From Usnea hakonensis (taxonomy: Eukaryota > Ascomycota > Lecanoromycetes > Lecanorales > Parmeliaceae): a stretch of 64,000 nucleotides of DNA. Positions 54,442-64,000 of the stretch are shown here, one piece after another. Made by a program: the position numbers and the translations under genes. Numbering within the stretch: the first letter of the stretch is position 1; each line of letters starts with the position of its first letter. The DNA lies in contig BLJB01000123.1 in assembly GCA_013423325.1 (NCBI GenBank), positions 62,001 through 126,000 on the forward strand, read 5' to 3'. A model generated the notes under the pieces. The model did no database searches and had not been told where the DNA came from. It saw only the letters and a program-made list of their open reading frames with translations.

Positions 54442-55569
54442 TTACATCCTCCTAATTATATCCTCAATCACCTCCAATGTACCAGCCTTCCCACCCATAT
54501 CCGGAGTCAACAGCTTCCCTTCGTCCAGATTGGCATCCACCGCCGCGTATATTTTCGCAGCAGCTTCTTCGTGCCCCAGAAATTCCAGCATCAGAGCCGT
54601 GCTCCTGATCGTGGCAACTGGATTCGCGATCCCTTTACCCATGATATCTGGTGCACTACCATGACATGGCTCTCCTATCACGAACCCATCTCCCACGTTG
54701 GCAGATGGTACAAGACCTAAGCTTCCAACGAGGGCAGCCGCGCCGTCTGAGAGGATGTCACCATAGAGATTTGGAGCGACGATCACGTCATATGAAGAGG
54801 GTTGGCGGAACAGCTTGTAGACCATGGAGTCGACGATTTGTTCTTCAACCCCTACTGAATTGTACTTTGGGTCGGCGAGAGCGGCCCGAGCAGTTTCTCG
54901 GAACAAGCCATCCGTTTGCGAGAGGACATTGCTTTTATGCGTGATGGTGACCAAGGGACTCGAGTGCACGCTCTGGACTCCAGTGTCTCTGATTTTCTGC
55001 CGCCTTTGGGCAATCTCGCCAGCCATAGACGCTATTCGGTGGCTTGCTCGTTCGGAAATACGCTTGATCGCCTCGGCGACTTTGCCAGAGCCGTCAGACG
55101 CTTCGTACGTTCGCTCCTCTTTTACATACAGATCTTCGGTATTTTCCCGCACAATGACCAGGTCTATCGGCGTTCTAGACGAGGCTGTGGTCTTGACAGG
55201 TCGAACGTTGGCATAGAGATCCATTTTCTTTCGTAAAGCAACAATGGGCGAGGAGTAGCCGGCGACTTTGGTCGTGGGGGAGCTGACGGCTCCGAAAAGG
55301 GCGCCATTGCATTCCTTCTTCAGTACTTCCACTGTTCTGTCTGGGAGGGCACTTCCTCTTTGCTGGAAAGTTTCATAGCCGGCAGGGAGATGGGTGAAGG
55401 AAAGGTCGAATTTGAAAGTGCTTGCAATGGCTTCCAGTATTCGCTGGCCTGCCTGTGTCAGTCAGGGGATGGAAGCCATTGTGACTTAAGAACGCATGCT
55501 TACAGGTATGACCTCACGGCCGATACCATCACCAGGTAATAGGCCGATTCGTAGCGACCTGGAAGCCAT
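54442..55569 (-). CDS. LYS12: Homoisocitrate dehydrogenase (lysine synthesis)
   Basis: Exons on the complement, 54442..55452 and 55504..55569, give 358 residues. It oxidatively decarboxylates homoisocitrate to 2-oxoadipate with NAD+ in the fungal alpha-aminoadipate lysine pathway. The N-terminus reads RIGLLPGDGIGREVIP, the beta-decarboxylating dehydrogenase start. The substrate motif VIVRENTEDLYV is present. The metal-binding Asp region is PNLYGDILSDGAAAL, and the cofactor loop is GEPCHGSAPDIMGKGIANP. VQSVHSSP and TKVAGYSSPIVALRKK fit homoisocitrate rather than isocitrate or isopropylmalate enzymes. The protein starts almost directly at the catalytic fold, leaving only about six residues for any mitochondrial targeting. 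Confidence 0.94.
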
Positions 55570-56292
55570 TGATGATTATCTGGGTTCATTATTTGCTTGG
55601 AGTGTTGAAGGCTCGAATATCCAACGCCAAGATATCGCATATTCCGCATAGACACTACTGGTAGTGAACAATTTAGCGGCAGGGAGATAAGATAAAGTAA
55701 ATATTTAGGTCCTTCATTTCTTCACACTTTTGCAACAAACACTCGCTTACAGTAGCTCTACCTACAAGGTAACTATGATAACTCATTATTCTTCGTTGCT
55801 TGTGCTACCTCCCCAGAAAGCTACTTCGACTGGCTGTCTTCTGAGTTCATGAGGCTGACTGAGCCCGCATTAGGAGCAAGATTGATTGATTGATTGATTG
55901 ATTGATCAAGCCATACTGGACTGCCAAACTTTAGGAGACAGAGTTTCATAGAACCGCGCTTTGCCGCTACTAGCTCTAATGCACAAGTGGGGTCCTCGGT
56001 TGATGATGATGGCTCGAAAGGGATAGCAGTGCGAGCTGCAAGATACATACCCTACCAGAATTGAGTTTTCCGCCCTTGAGATTTCACATCGTGTTGAACC
56101 GTGATAGTAGTGAGCTAAGTCCGTGGCACACCGTATTTGCTTATATCAAGGTAGGTAGTCCAAGTTCCACTCTCTTCTTGCTTCTGTCTTTCCGTTCTAA
56201 CAAATTCTCGTTCGCACTTGAGAAAAACACCCCCTTGTTCAGCTATCGCTCCGTCAATAGCCATTTTGTACTTTCATATCTCGTCTTGCAAC
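55570..56292. promoter_or_regulatory. Divergent promoter region, LYS12 / unknown fungal gene
   Basis: 723 bp between two divergent starts. It contains a gatt microsatellite (55881-55906) and CT-rich leader DNA before 56293. No other ORF. Confidence 0.5.
55881..55906. repeat. Tetranucleotide microsatellite (attg)6.5
   Basis: A perfect 4-bp repeat in non-coding DNA. It could be length-variable between strains. Confidence 0.9.
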
Positions 56293-58169
56293 ATGAGTGA
56301 CTACATTTCTGGATACGATCCTAAATACGGATACAATCGCAATGCCTTCACGCACAAGACCGTGGGAACCGCCGTCATGGGCCGCGTAGTGAAGCTTATT
56401 GTAACGCCAATTGGACTGGTAAGCGAGGCGGTCCATGCCCGCAAAGATAAAGGACGCTCTCTCTCGAACGCAGCTGGTCGAGAAGAAGGCTTGAACTCGA
56501 CAGCTTCAGAAGGAGCGAGCAGTAAAAAGACTTCCATTATCAATGAAGGTCAAGTGGAAAGAGGAGACTTGGGCGACGTTGACGGACAGCCTGCCTTCGT
56601 CGATGTCCCACCTGAGGTGGCTAATGAGCTTATTGCAAGTGGCCAAGCTGAGCCAACAGAAGGACAGCAACCGACGCATGAGTTGGTCCCAGACGAAAAA
56701 GGAGACGATGGTGTGGATCGCGACGAAGCAGATTGGGCGCTTGACGAAGCCGCTGCCGAAGAAGAAGACATAGAACCTGTATCAACCAATAAAGAAGACA
56801 GCGAGAACGCCAAGGAACGCCTCGGCAAACAGGCGCAAGCTTCAGCAGCCGGTGGCATGGTCTCCAAAAGTTCGATGCAGAAACTCCCTTTTCCTGTCAT
56901 TGTTCCCCAACGTCGCCCCGGTACCAAGACCCGTGGCTTCATACGTGCCTATTCACCTGTTCTTGAAGGTTCCGGAATTTCCCAAGACGCATTCCTAGGT
57001 TTCCTCAAGAACCTCCACAAAGCTGCCCAAGCGTCCCCCATCTTCGACGTTGTTATGATTGCTACCGCAATAGCAGGTGCGTATCCGGACCCTATTGTTG
57101 GTCTTGCAGTACAGGCAGTTCAGGTGGCGGCAGGGATTGGACAGGAAATCCAAGAACGGTACCGCACCAACAAATTCTTGACAACAGTGAACAAGGATTT
57201 TTTTATACCCAAAGGGCTTTATGCTATGATTGTCATATACAAGACGAGTGGTAGTGAGCAGCCAGAAGTTGGGATCGAGCGGGTGGATCTGGGTGCTACT
57301 GCAGTTGCAAAGTATGGCGGAGAAGTCCAGCCAGATACGACGGTGACTGAGTCAGGAGGCTCAGAGAAACCAAAGATGCTGGAAGACGTCAAGGAGAAGA
57401 TGAAGCAGCTCCGTATTGCTAGTGGCGAGACTCACGGCGAAGCAGAGATGCCTGTTACATGCGCACCGCTCATCTTTCCTGGTCTTGACGCCGCTGCGGT
57501 TGCTTCGTCTCTTGCGAACGAAGAGCGGAAAGGTGAGGGAATCAGTAAGAACATCAAGGCTAAGTCAAAGAGCGCGTCAAAATTTGTTAATGACTACTAC
57601 GATCGCCGAGCCCAAGCATCTTACGTATGTTTTTTCCAACCAGCTGTCATCTCGCTTTAAGTTTCGCGCACTTCCTCGCGTCTCCTCTCCCTGTATGGAT
57701 AAGCTCTAGAAAGATCTGACGAAACCGCCACAGGCCTATCAAAACCCCGATTCCACCCTGACCGCCCAGGCAGCTCCCGCAGCGCCAAAGTTCCGCTCGC
57801 GCTTTGCAGACCCCAACAACGCAACCAACACGCACTTCTTCACGCTGATCACAGGCGGCAAATTCAAAGCCGAGCCGTAAGCCACACACTCTCTTCCTTT
57901 CCTTCAGAATCCCCTCACATCCGTCCTCGACTGACGCAAAAGAAAATCTCAGACTCGGTGCACGCCGTCGCTATGAGCGCGCGCAACGCAAAGCGGCGGA
58001 GAAGCGCGCACAGGGCATCAGAGAGCAGCCGAGCAAGCGCCTACTGCAGGAGAATGTGTTGTATCTGATGGTGGTCAACATGCCAACGGAGGAAGAGTTG
58101 TCAAAGGCGAAGCGGGATCTGCAAGCAGCAAAGGAGAAGAGGGCGGCGGGTAGGGGGCAGCGCTCTTAA
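56293..58169 (+). CDS. Fungal protein of unknown function, 563 residues
   Basis: Exons 56293..57624, 57734..57876 and 57953..58169 join in phase. The N-terminus (YGYNRNAFTHKTVGTAVMGR) is followed by a long acidic, disordered region. The core begins with LPFPVIVPQRRPGTKTRGF and contains FLKNLHKAAQASPIFDV. A weakly hydrophobic small-residue stretch follows (VMIATAIAGAYPDPIVGLAV), suggesting membrane contact or a buried helix pair. The last two exons encode a basic helix (ARRRYERAQRKAAEKRA) and end KEKRAAGRGQRS. The pattern looks like a conserved filamentous-fungal protein without assigned role. I cannot name a domain. A lipid- or membrane-associated scaffold is only a guess. An ATG at 56218 is in frame, but I chose 56293 for its acATGag context and sensible N-terminus. 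Confidence 0.8.
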
Positions 58170-58779
58170 AAGTCCAGTCGCAAGTATTTCATTTCTGGAC
58201 TTGATTCTCGTTGTTATTATATGAATGGTACCTTTTGATTCATCCGGCTATGTTGTCTGATTGGGTTTTACATGAAGCGGAAAATCAAGGGGGTAATCTA
58301 TTTACCCCTGGATCAGGACGAACCATGGAGCTGCAACTCGCAGGCAGACAGAAATGGAAAATTCGGGACGATATAGGTAAAGGGTGGGAAATGCTGGTCA
58401 GAAATGCAAAACGGGCACTCCGATCCGAATCAATGAATCCATCTACATAGCTTTTTTATATAAGGTGGAGGATTGTGTGCTCGCGTTGAAATGTACAGGG
58501 ATACTGCATGGTCAGGACAGAGTTTTAGGGGGTCCAATGTCGCCCTCTTTATTCACTCCTACTACCTAGGGAAGAAGAAGCATTATTGATTAAAGCAATT
58601 TTCGTGTAGCGGTCTGAAAGCCTGCGTTTTTATAAGCCGAGACTTCAAATATAGCGGGCTCATCAGCTTTTCATGACCCAGATAGTACAAGCCAAGGAAA
58701 ACCACCAAGCAGTCATGATAATCTAATTCGTTTCTAATATCGTTGCGATGAGGCAGATTGGTCAAGTCCGGATTCGCTC
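58170..58779. other. Convergent 3' intergenic region
   Basis: 610 bp between the unknown fungal gene and pyruvate kinase. No gene or repeat is seen. Confidence 0.5.
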
Positions 58780-60616
58780 TCAGATTTCGGAAAGACCCAA
58801 ATCTTCCTTTGCAGGGACGATACGGATAGTGTTGGTGTGTCCCTTTCCTCCGCGCCAGCCTTGAACGCAGACGACCATTTCTCCTTCTCTCAAGATGCCT
58901 AGGTTAATGGCAGACTTGATACCCCACTTGAGTCGGCCGTCGACATCTTCCTGCCAATCCGTTTCCTTAAAGTCCGGTTTCTTCTGCGGGAACGCGAATG
59001 GATATACGCCGCGGTACAGGTGTGAGTACTTTGTTTGTTAGCCAGGAAATCTGCTAGAGGTGGATTACATACACGAGAGGCAGTAGAATTGCGCGTGACC
59101 ATGATGATCGGGCAAACGGGACGGTATTTCGAGATCATTCGGGCAGAGTTGCCACTATGCAAGGCTTAGTTTGATCGGGGCAGCATCTGCTAGCCTAAAG
59201 ACGTACCTCGTAGTCAGGACCAGGATGGCGCCAGCGTTCATCTCCAAGCTAGTGCTCACGGCGGACATGGCAGCAGACTCCAGCAGCCCCACGGGCTTGT
59301 CCACCGTTGCCCGCATATCGTTGAACAAGCTTACGTAAGGAATGGCGACTTCGGCCAAGGCACAGGTGTCATGCATCATCGCCACAGATTCCTTGGGGTA
59401 GTTTCCCTTCGCAGTCTCTCCAGACAACATGACGCAGTCTGCCCCATCGAGCACGGCATTTCCAACATCGCTGACTTCAGCACGAGTAGGACGAGGGTTA
59501 TTAGTCATTGACTCGAGCATCTGGGTTGCGCAAATGACGGGCTTTCCAGCGCGATTGCACTTCGCAATCATCATTTTCTGCGCAATGAAAACCTGAGCAG
59601 GTGGGATCTCGATACCGAGATCGCCACGAGCAACCATCACCCCGTCGGTCTCTTTGAGTATCTCATCGAAGTTGTTCACACCTTGCTGGTTTTCAATCTT
59701 GGCGATAATCTGGATGTCTTTTCCGTCTTCCCCAAGAACTTTACGAATATGTTTAATGTCATCACCACGACGGATGAACGAGGCAAAAACCATGTCGACT
59801 TTGTTCTTGACGCCAAAACGTAGGTCGTTCTGGTCCTTTTCTGAGAGAGCCGGCAGATCGACGTCGGTCTTGGGCAGGTTGACACCTTTCTTGGACGAGA
59901 TCTTCCCGTTGTTGATGCATCGACAGCGGAGAGTCTTGTCGTCAACGACCTTCAGGACCTCAAATGCAAGAATGCCGTCATCCACGTAGATCGTTCGGCC
60001 AGCTTCGATGACCTTGGTAATATTCTTGTAATCCACGTACCTTTCTCGGGATTAATGAAACCCAGGTACCCAGGAGGCCAGTCTGCTTACATATTTTTTC
60101 CATCACAAGCAGTGGCATACTTCTCGTCGGTGGTTATGTTGATCTCGTGGCCCTCGGAAACTGGTATGTCTTCGTCTCCAACGGTGTTACCTGTGCGTAT
60201 CTCGGGTCCTTTCTGTTGTATGTATCAGTATCACAGGCGAGTATTCTTGGGTACCAGCAGCTTCTCCTACTGTATCGAGTGCAATGGCTAAAGGGCGGCC
60301 CGGCATTTGACGCTCGGCTTCTCTGGAATGGTCGATGACCGACTGGTGGTACTCGTATGCGCCGTGGGAGAAGTTCATGCGTACGACATTGAGCCCAGCC
60401 TTACGTAACATGTTAATTTTCTCAACCGAATTGGTCTTTGGGCCTGGCGCGCAAGTCAGCGAAGTTGGTTCATAACTTGATTCATGCAAGCATACCAATT
60501 GTGCAAATGATGGACGTTCGGCGATAATTGGTCTTGGGCTTGAACTCGGTGTTTAGGCTTGAGAGCCATTCGACCCTCGTACGTCCAGAGGACATGTGGT
60601 CGAGAGCGTCGGCCAT
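58780..60616 (-). CDS. Pyruvate kinase
   Basis: Six exons on the complement, 58780..59028, 59073..59154, 59207..60040, 60091..60212, 60271..60443 and 60496..60616, give 526 residues, the usual fungal length. It makes ATP and pyruvate from phosphoenolpyruvate and ADP in the cytosol, at the end of glycolysis. Diagnostic segments are RRTSIICTIGPKTNSVEK, VVRMNFSHGAYEYH, IALDTKGPEIRTG, IIAKIENQQGVNNFDEIL (catalytic Lys region), VMVARGDLGIEIP (metal-binding region), ATQMLESM and DCVMLSGETAKGNYP. The C-terminal regulatory domain ends GLSEI. Junctions at phases 1, 0, 2, 2 and 0 all rebuild conserved sequence. One intron is only 44 bp. Confidence 0.97.
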
Positions 60617-61981
60617 ATTGTAGGAAGCTGCACTTAGCTCTCAAGCGGGCAGTGAGAGAAGTTCTGTTCAGACGTGCAAGTGAAAAGGATGACTGCCGGA
60701 CTAGAACAACTGTGAGTATTAGAAGAAGAAATTGTAGAGAAGGTGTAGAAGACACAGCTTTTATAGTTAGAAATCGTCTAGGATTGAGCAGAAAAAGGAA
60801 TTTGAGAAGTTTTGAAGACCGACCCCACTGGGAAGCTCCGCTTCAAGCCTTTATGTCTCCGCTTTATCGCCGAGACATATAGGGCTTAGCGCCATCCAAC
60901 CCATCTAGCAACCATCAACAACCGACCATCGACCAGACTCCCGAAAACAATTCTTCCACTGCTCCAAGCTTATCCCAATTACTCGTCTTGCAAACCTTTA
61001 CTGTGGAAGATCGGTAGCTTGACCCGGTGCTCTGTTCGAGAAGGCTCCGCGCCATTGCACGTTCGCCATGGTAGTAAGGCACCCGTTTTCTAGACGAGGC
61101 ATCTGTTGATACCATGAACAGCTCGGCCGACTGACGCACTATGCGTTTGATGCGGTACTAAGTGAGAGGCCATCATGCTAGTCTAAGGATTTCCAGGCTA
61201 ACATCCTCTACAGTCTCCGCGTTTCTGGCAGGCATCAAACGCTCAACCGGCCTCACGTATGCACAACCCCAATCCAAAACCTTTTACCAATCCGAGTCCC
61301 TTCTCCCAACATGAGACTTCATGGCAGATATGGTTGTGGCTGACATTATCCCTAATGTGGGAAACGCAGCCCTAGATTCGAAGCAGACAAGATTTCTGAG
61401 AGCAAGGAGCTGAAAAATTGGGTGGATAAATACCTAGGAGTGGGAGAGTGGGTGATGGACCAGAGTGTTGCAATACTAGGTTCGAGCGGCTACTTCGAAA
61501 GGAAACGATAGGTACAAAGCGGTAGTCCTTTCTGATCACTTCTGCGAAGCATGGCTGTGTCCATATAAATGCGGTACGATTATTTACTTCGGCGTCCGAA
61601 CGAGCGTTGGAGTGCGTTGAGACTGAGTTATTGAATCTCAACCCTGTCTATATTCCGCGTGGGCTGTTCGGTTGGCGTTCTCAGAGTTCCGCGGCATTAC
61701 TTGAGCATAAGAGATCGTTTTGGATTGGAATCCAGATACCCCAGAAACTTACATTATTGTTAAAGACTGTAGACGCCCACTACCGAATGCTACGGCTTTC
61801 CTGCCCCACTTGTAGATTCGGGGAAGGGCCTACCCACTTAAGCTTGAGTACTTGCCGTCAATTTTCTGGAGGGCAAGCCTAGAACCATTACATACACTCC
61901 CTTGAGCATTTTAGTCATGGCTTTCATAAAGATGATAGTCAGCTGAGTGTCCAAGCGATTCATGGTTAAATTTGACCAGAC
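60617..61981. promoter_or_regulatory. Long divergent promoter region, pyruvate kinase / DUF1769 gene
   Basis: 1365 bp without a convincing ORF between two divergent starts. It should carry the strong glycolytic promoter. I did not find an unambiguous known site. Confidence 0.5.
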
Positions 61982-63084
61982 ATGGCAGATCAATATCTCC
62001 TCCGCGTGACCGCTGGCTCCTCCTACGACATCACCACCCACAAGACCGTACAGGTGAATAAACCTACTCCAACCCACATATCCACCGCCCTCTGTGATGC
62101 GCAGATTTCTGTTCGCATTCAGAATTATCGTGGTCTACCTCGCAAATCTCCAAATACATCCCCATATTTCTCACACCCAGGTCACCTACACGACCAATAC
62201 AGCATCGCATTCACGCTCCGCCCACACGAGTCAATCCCTGGCTCTGCCCTCGTTTTCGGCAACAGCTTCGACCGGCCGATCCGTGATCGGCTACCTCCGG
62301 GGACGAGTACCGCGTTACGCATCGTGAAATGGGCAATCGACCCAGGGTTGGACGGGGATCTCTATAGCGATACTCCGCATCTATACGGCAATGCGCTCAG
62401 TAGCGTCAATGTTCTACGGGTCAGAGAAAAGATCACAGACAGCGAGAATCTGCCGGAACCAGTAGGGGAGAAGAACGCGTTGGAGGAGGGAGGAGATGGC
62501 GACGGCGAAGAATGGAGGAGAGCCAGAGATGTGCCGGAGACGAGCGATGCAAGGAAGAAGCATTTCCTGACCAAGGGCAAGACGGAGGAGTGGGAATGGG
62601 AGAAGGGCAGGGTCTACGAGTGTGACTTCTTCAATCCATATCTAGATTTTAACAGTGCGTCGGACTCTTCTTACTCAAGCAGAGATCGTTGGATGGGGTT
62701 TCAGGGAAGGATGGTAGATGAGTCAATATTTGCTAATTGTATATGGCAGCCTTTTCTCTTAAGCTTCCAGGCTTTTCCTTATCGGTTTTGCCATATCTGG
62801 GAGGAACCGACTATCTACGGTAGGCTCTCATCACTTTCCCACTCTTCACATTACCCGGTGTTTTCATGTTGCTCATTCTCACTAGGTACGTACTCAAAAT
62901 CAAAGACACCGACGAAGTACTTTTCGTGGTAGTCTTCTCCTTGCTGCACAAGGAAGATGTCGAAAAGGAAGAAGCAGAATCTAAGAACGAAAGCGATGAT
63001 ACCGGAATCACTAGTCAAGAAACGCAGCGTTCGAGACATGAAGGCGAGAAGAGTTTCGAACCAGAGCCAGATGACCTAGACTAA
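61982..63084 (+). CDS. DUF1769 / UPF0590-type protein
   Basis: Exons 61982..62654, 62750..62819 and 62886..63084 give 313 residues. The start reads YLLRVTAGSSYDITTHKTVQ. Other conserved-looking segments are HDQYSIAFTLRPHESIPGSA, VFGNSFDRPIRDRLPPGTS, FNTFSLKLPGFSLSVLPYLG and RYVLKIKDTDEVLFVVVFSL. This series matches the fungal DUF1769 (UPF0590) family, whose molecular role is not established. The small 70-bp middle exon is supported because it rebuilds the conserved LPGFSLSVLPYLGG segment in phase. The C-terminus is charged and disordered. No signal peptide or membrane span is seen. Confidence 0.88.
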
Positions 63085-64000
63085 GCGTTCGTTCTCAAAC
63101 CACCACGAAAGTAGCAGATCCACAGCTTTTAGCCCATTCACCATAAAACACTGGGATCCAGTTTTGTCAAGCTACATAAAAGGTAAGAGGCTTCTGTCAA
63201 TTCCGCCATTCAATTTTTGTTTTCTAGCGAGTTGTAGAAGATCTCTACTTCTGGCAGCAAAGATGTTGGCCACGACAGCGGCGTACTCAAAAGCGCCCTA
63301 ATGTCCAGAAGCCCGCATCTTTCTGTGGAGCGATGTGGCGGAAAGCGGAGATTCCACAAAGCCGCCTTTTTCTGGTCATTTGCGAAGCAGTCTTCGTGGT
63401 TTAGCGCAATGACGGCCCGGGAATTATGCCATTTCAGTATCTCCCTATCAGACATTCTGAGACGTATTTCGCTATAAAATCATCAGGATGGCACGTTCCA
63501 GACATTACCATCTCCATAGCCGCTCACCTAAACAGGCTCTTTGCGAGAAACCAGCCGGGTAACGATATTTTGCAGATTCCACCTCTGGCTGAGAGACATG
63601 GTACGGCAAGTGGAATTTATGAGAGCATGCATTTATGAGTATATGAGCAGACGATGTATGATACCCCTAACGAAGAGTCGCCCTCAATTTCGACTCTACG
63701 GGACGAGTGTGCCACTCCGTGAGGTCTTGTTTCATGGCACACAGTGTCCACTCTTCCCTTTCTTTCTCAAGTACAACGCTCAATGGACTCTCTGGGCAAG
63801 CAGCAGCCTTCCGCCGAATTGTGGCCTGTGGGCATCTTGACGGCTCGTAGCTTGGCGGTTTGGGAAGCCTAGACATCTCGGAAGTTACTCCGTATGTCCT
63901 TGACGAAGGAATTATCCAAAAAGCCTTGTGGATCGCTTTTCATATGAAGCTGCGTAATTTCACGAGGAGGAGGCTCTTTTCAGGAGATAGATGCTTCACA
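63085..64000. other. Gene-free right edge
   Basis: 916 bp up to the window end. Frames on both strands are under 100 codons and lack features. It may include the flank of a gene beyond the window. Confidence 0.5.

Noticed and set aside
54056..54664. 202-codon plus-strand ORF
   Set aside because: Its second half is antisense to LYS12 coding sequence and the first half has no recognisable feature.
55460..55569. atggcttcc appears both at the LYS12 start and inside its first intron
   Set aside because: Starting at the intronic copy would lose the GDGIG motif and the frame does not continue. The match is short and probably chance.
63667..63876. Small ORF near the right edge
   Set aside because: Under 70 codons, no motif, no splice partner visible before the window end.
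1..64000. Secondary-metabolite cluster, heterokaryon-incompatibility locus or other multi-gene accessory system
   Set aside because: No polyketide or peptide synthase, cytochrome P450, NACHT/HET-domain gene or other core enzyme is present. The genes are mostly unrelated housekeeping functions.

Overview
The window reads as a gene-dense stretch of a filamentous ascomycete (Pezizomycotina) chromosome. The genes have short GT-AG introns (about 44-280 bp) and eukaryotic start contexts. Several family types are fungal: alpha-aminoadipate lysine synthesis, a Cet1-type RNA triphosphatase, an Atg28-like protein and a cytochrome b5/acyl-CoA dehydrogenase fusion. The class cannot be fixed from the sequence alone. 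No rRNA, tRNA, CRISPR array, prophage or plasmid feature was seen. I built 25 gene models by joining open frames across splice sites and checking reading phase at each junction. One of them is cut by the left edge and one is a weak single-ORF model. I also list one possible 30-residue microprotein.

Layout. 1-4.6 kb: a secreted-type cysteine-rich single-pass membrane protein (runs off the left edge) and a weak orphan ORF. 4.6-22.1 kb: SPT5, a patatin/TGL-type lipase, an alpha/beta hydrolase, an Atg28-like coiled-coil protein, a WDR68/TTG1-type WD40 protein, phosphopantetheine adenylyltransferase and an F-box protein. 22.3-25.8 kb: a small cupin and a cytochrome b5-acyl-CoA dehydrogenase fusion, transcribed divergently. 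A 463-bp inverted-repeat element (MITE) sits in the promoter region between them. 26-39 kb: MPDU1-type PQ-loop protein, MED8, RPN2, CET1 and COX10. 39-47 kb: a 1327-residue ZZ/EF-hand membrane-anchored protein, PRP17 and ERV14/cornichon. 47.8-55.6 kb: a class I/II aminotransferase divergent from an ADP1-type ABCG transporter, the candidate microprotein, and LYS12. 56-63 kb: a fungal protein of unknown role, pyruvate kinase and a DUF1769/UPF0590-type protein. From 63.1 kb to the end I see no convincing gene.

Function as a set. Most genes are housekeeping: transcription elongation, Mediator, capping, splicing, proteasome, heme A, CoA, lysine, glycolysis and ER export. They do not form a pathway cluster. 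I found no convincing new multi-gene system. The points most worth checking are the MITE in a bidirectional promoter, the candidate microprotein, the uncharacterised membrane/zinc/EF-hand protein, the cysteine-rich membrane protein, and several splice configurations that affect the annotation.
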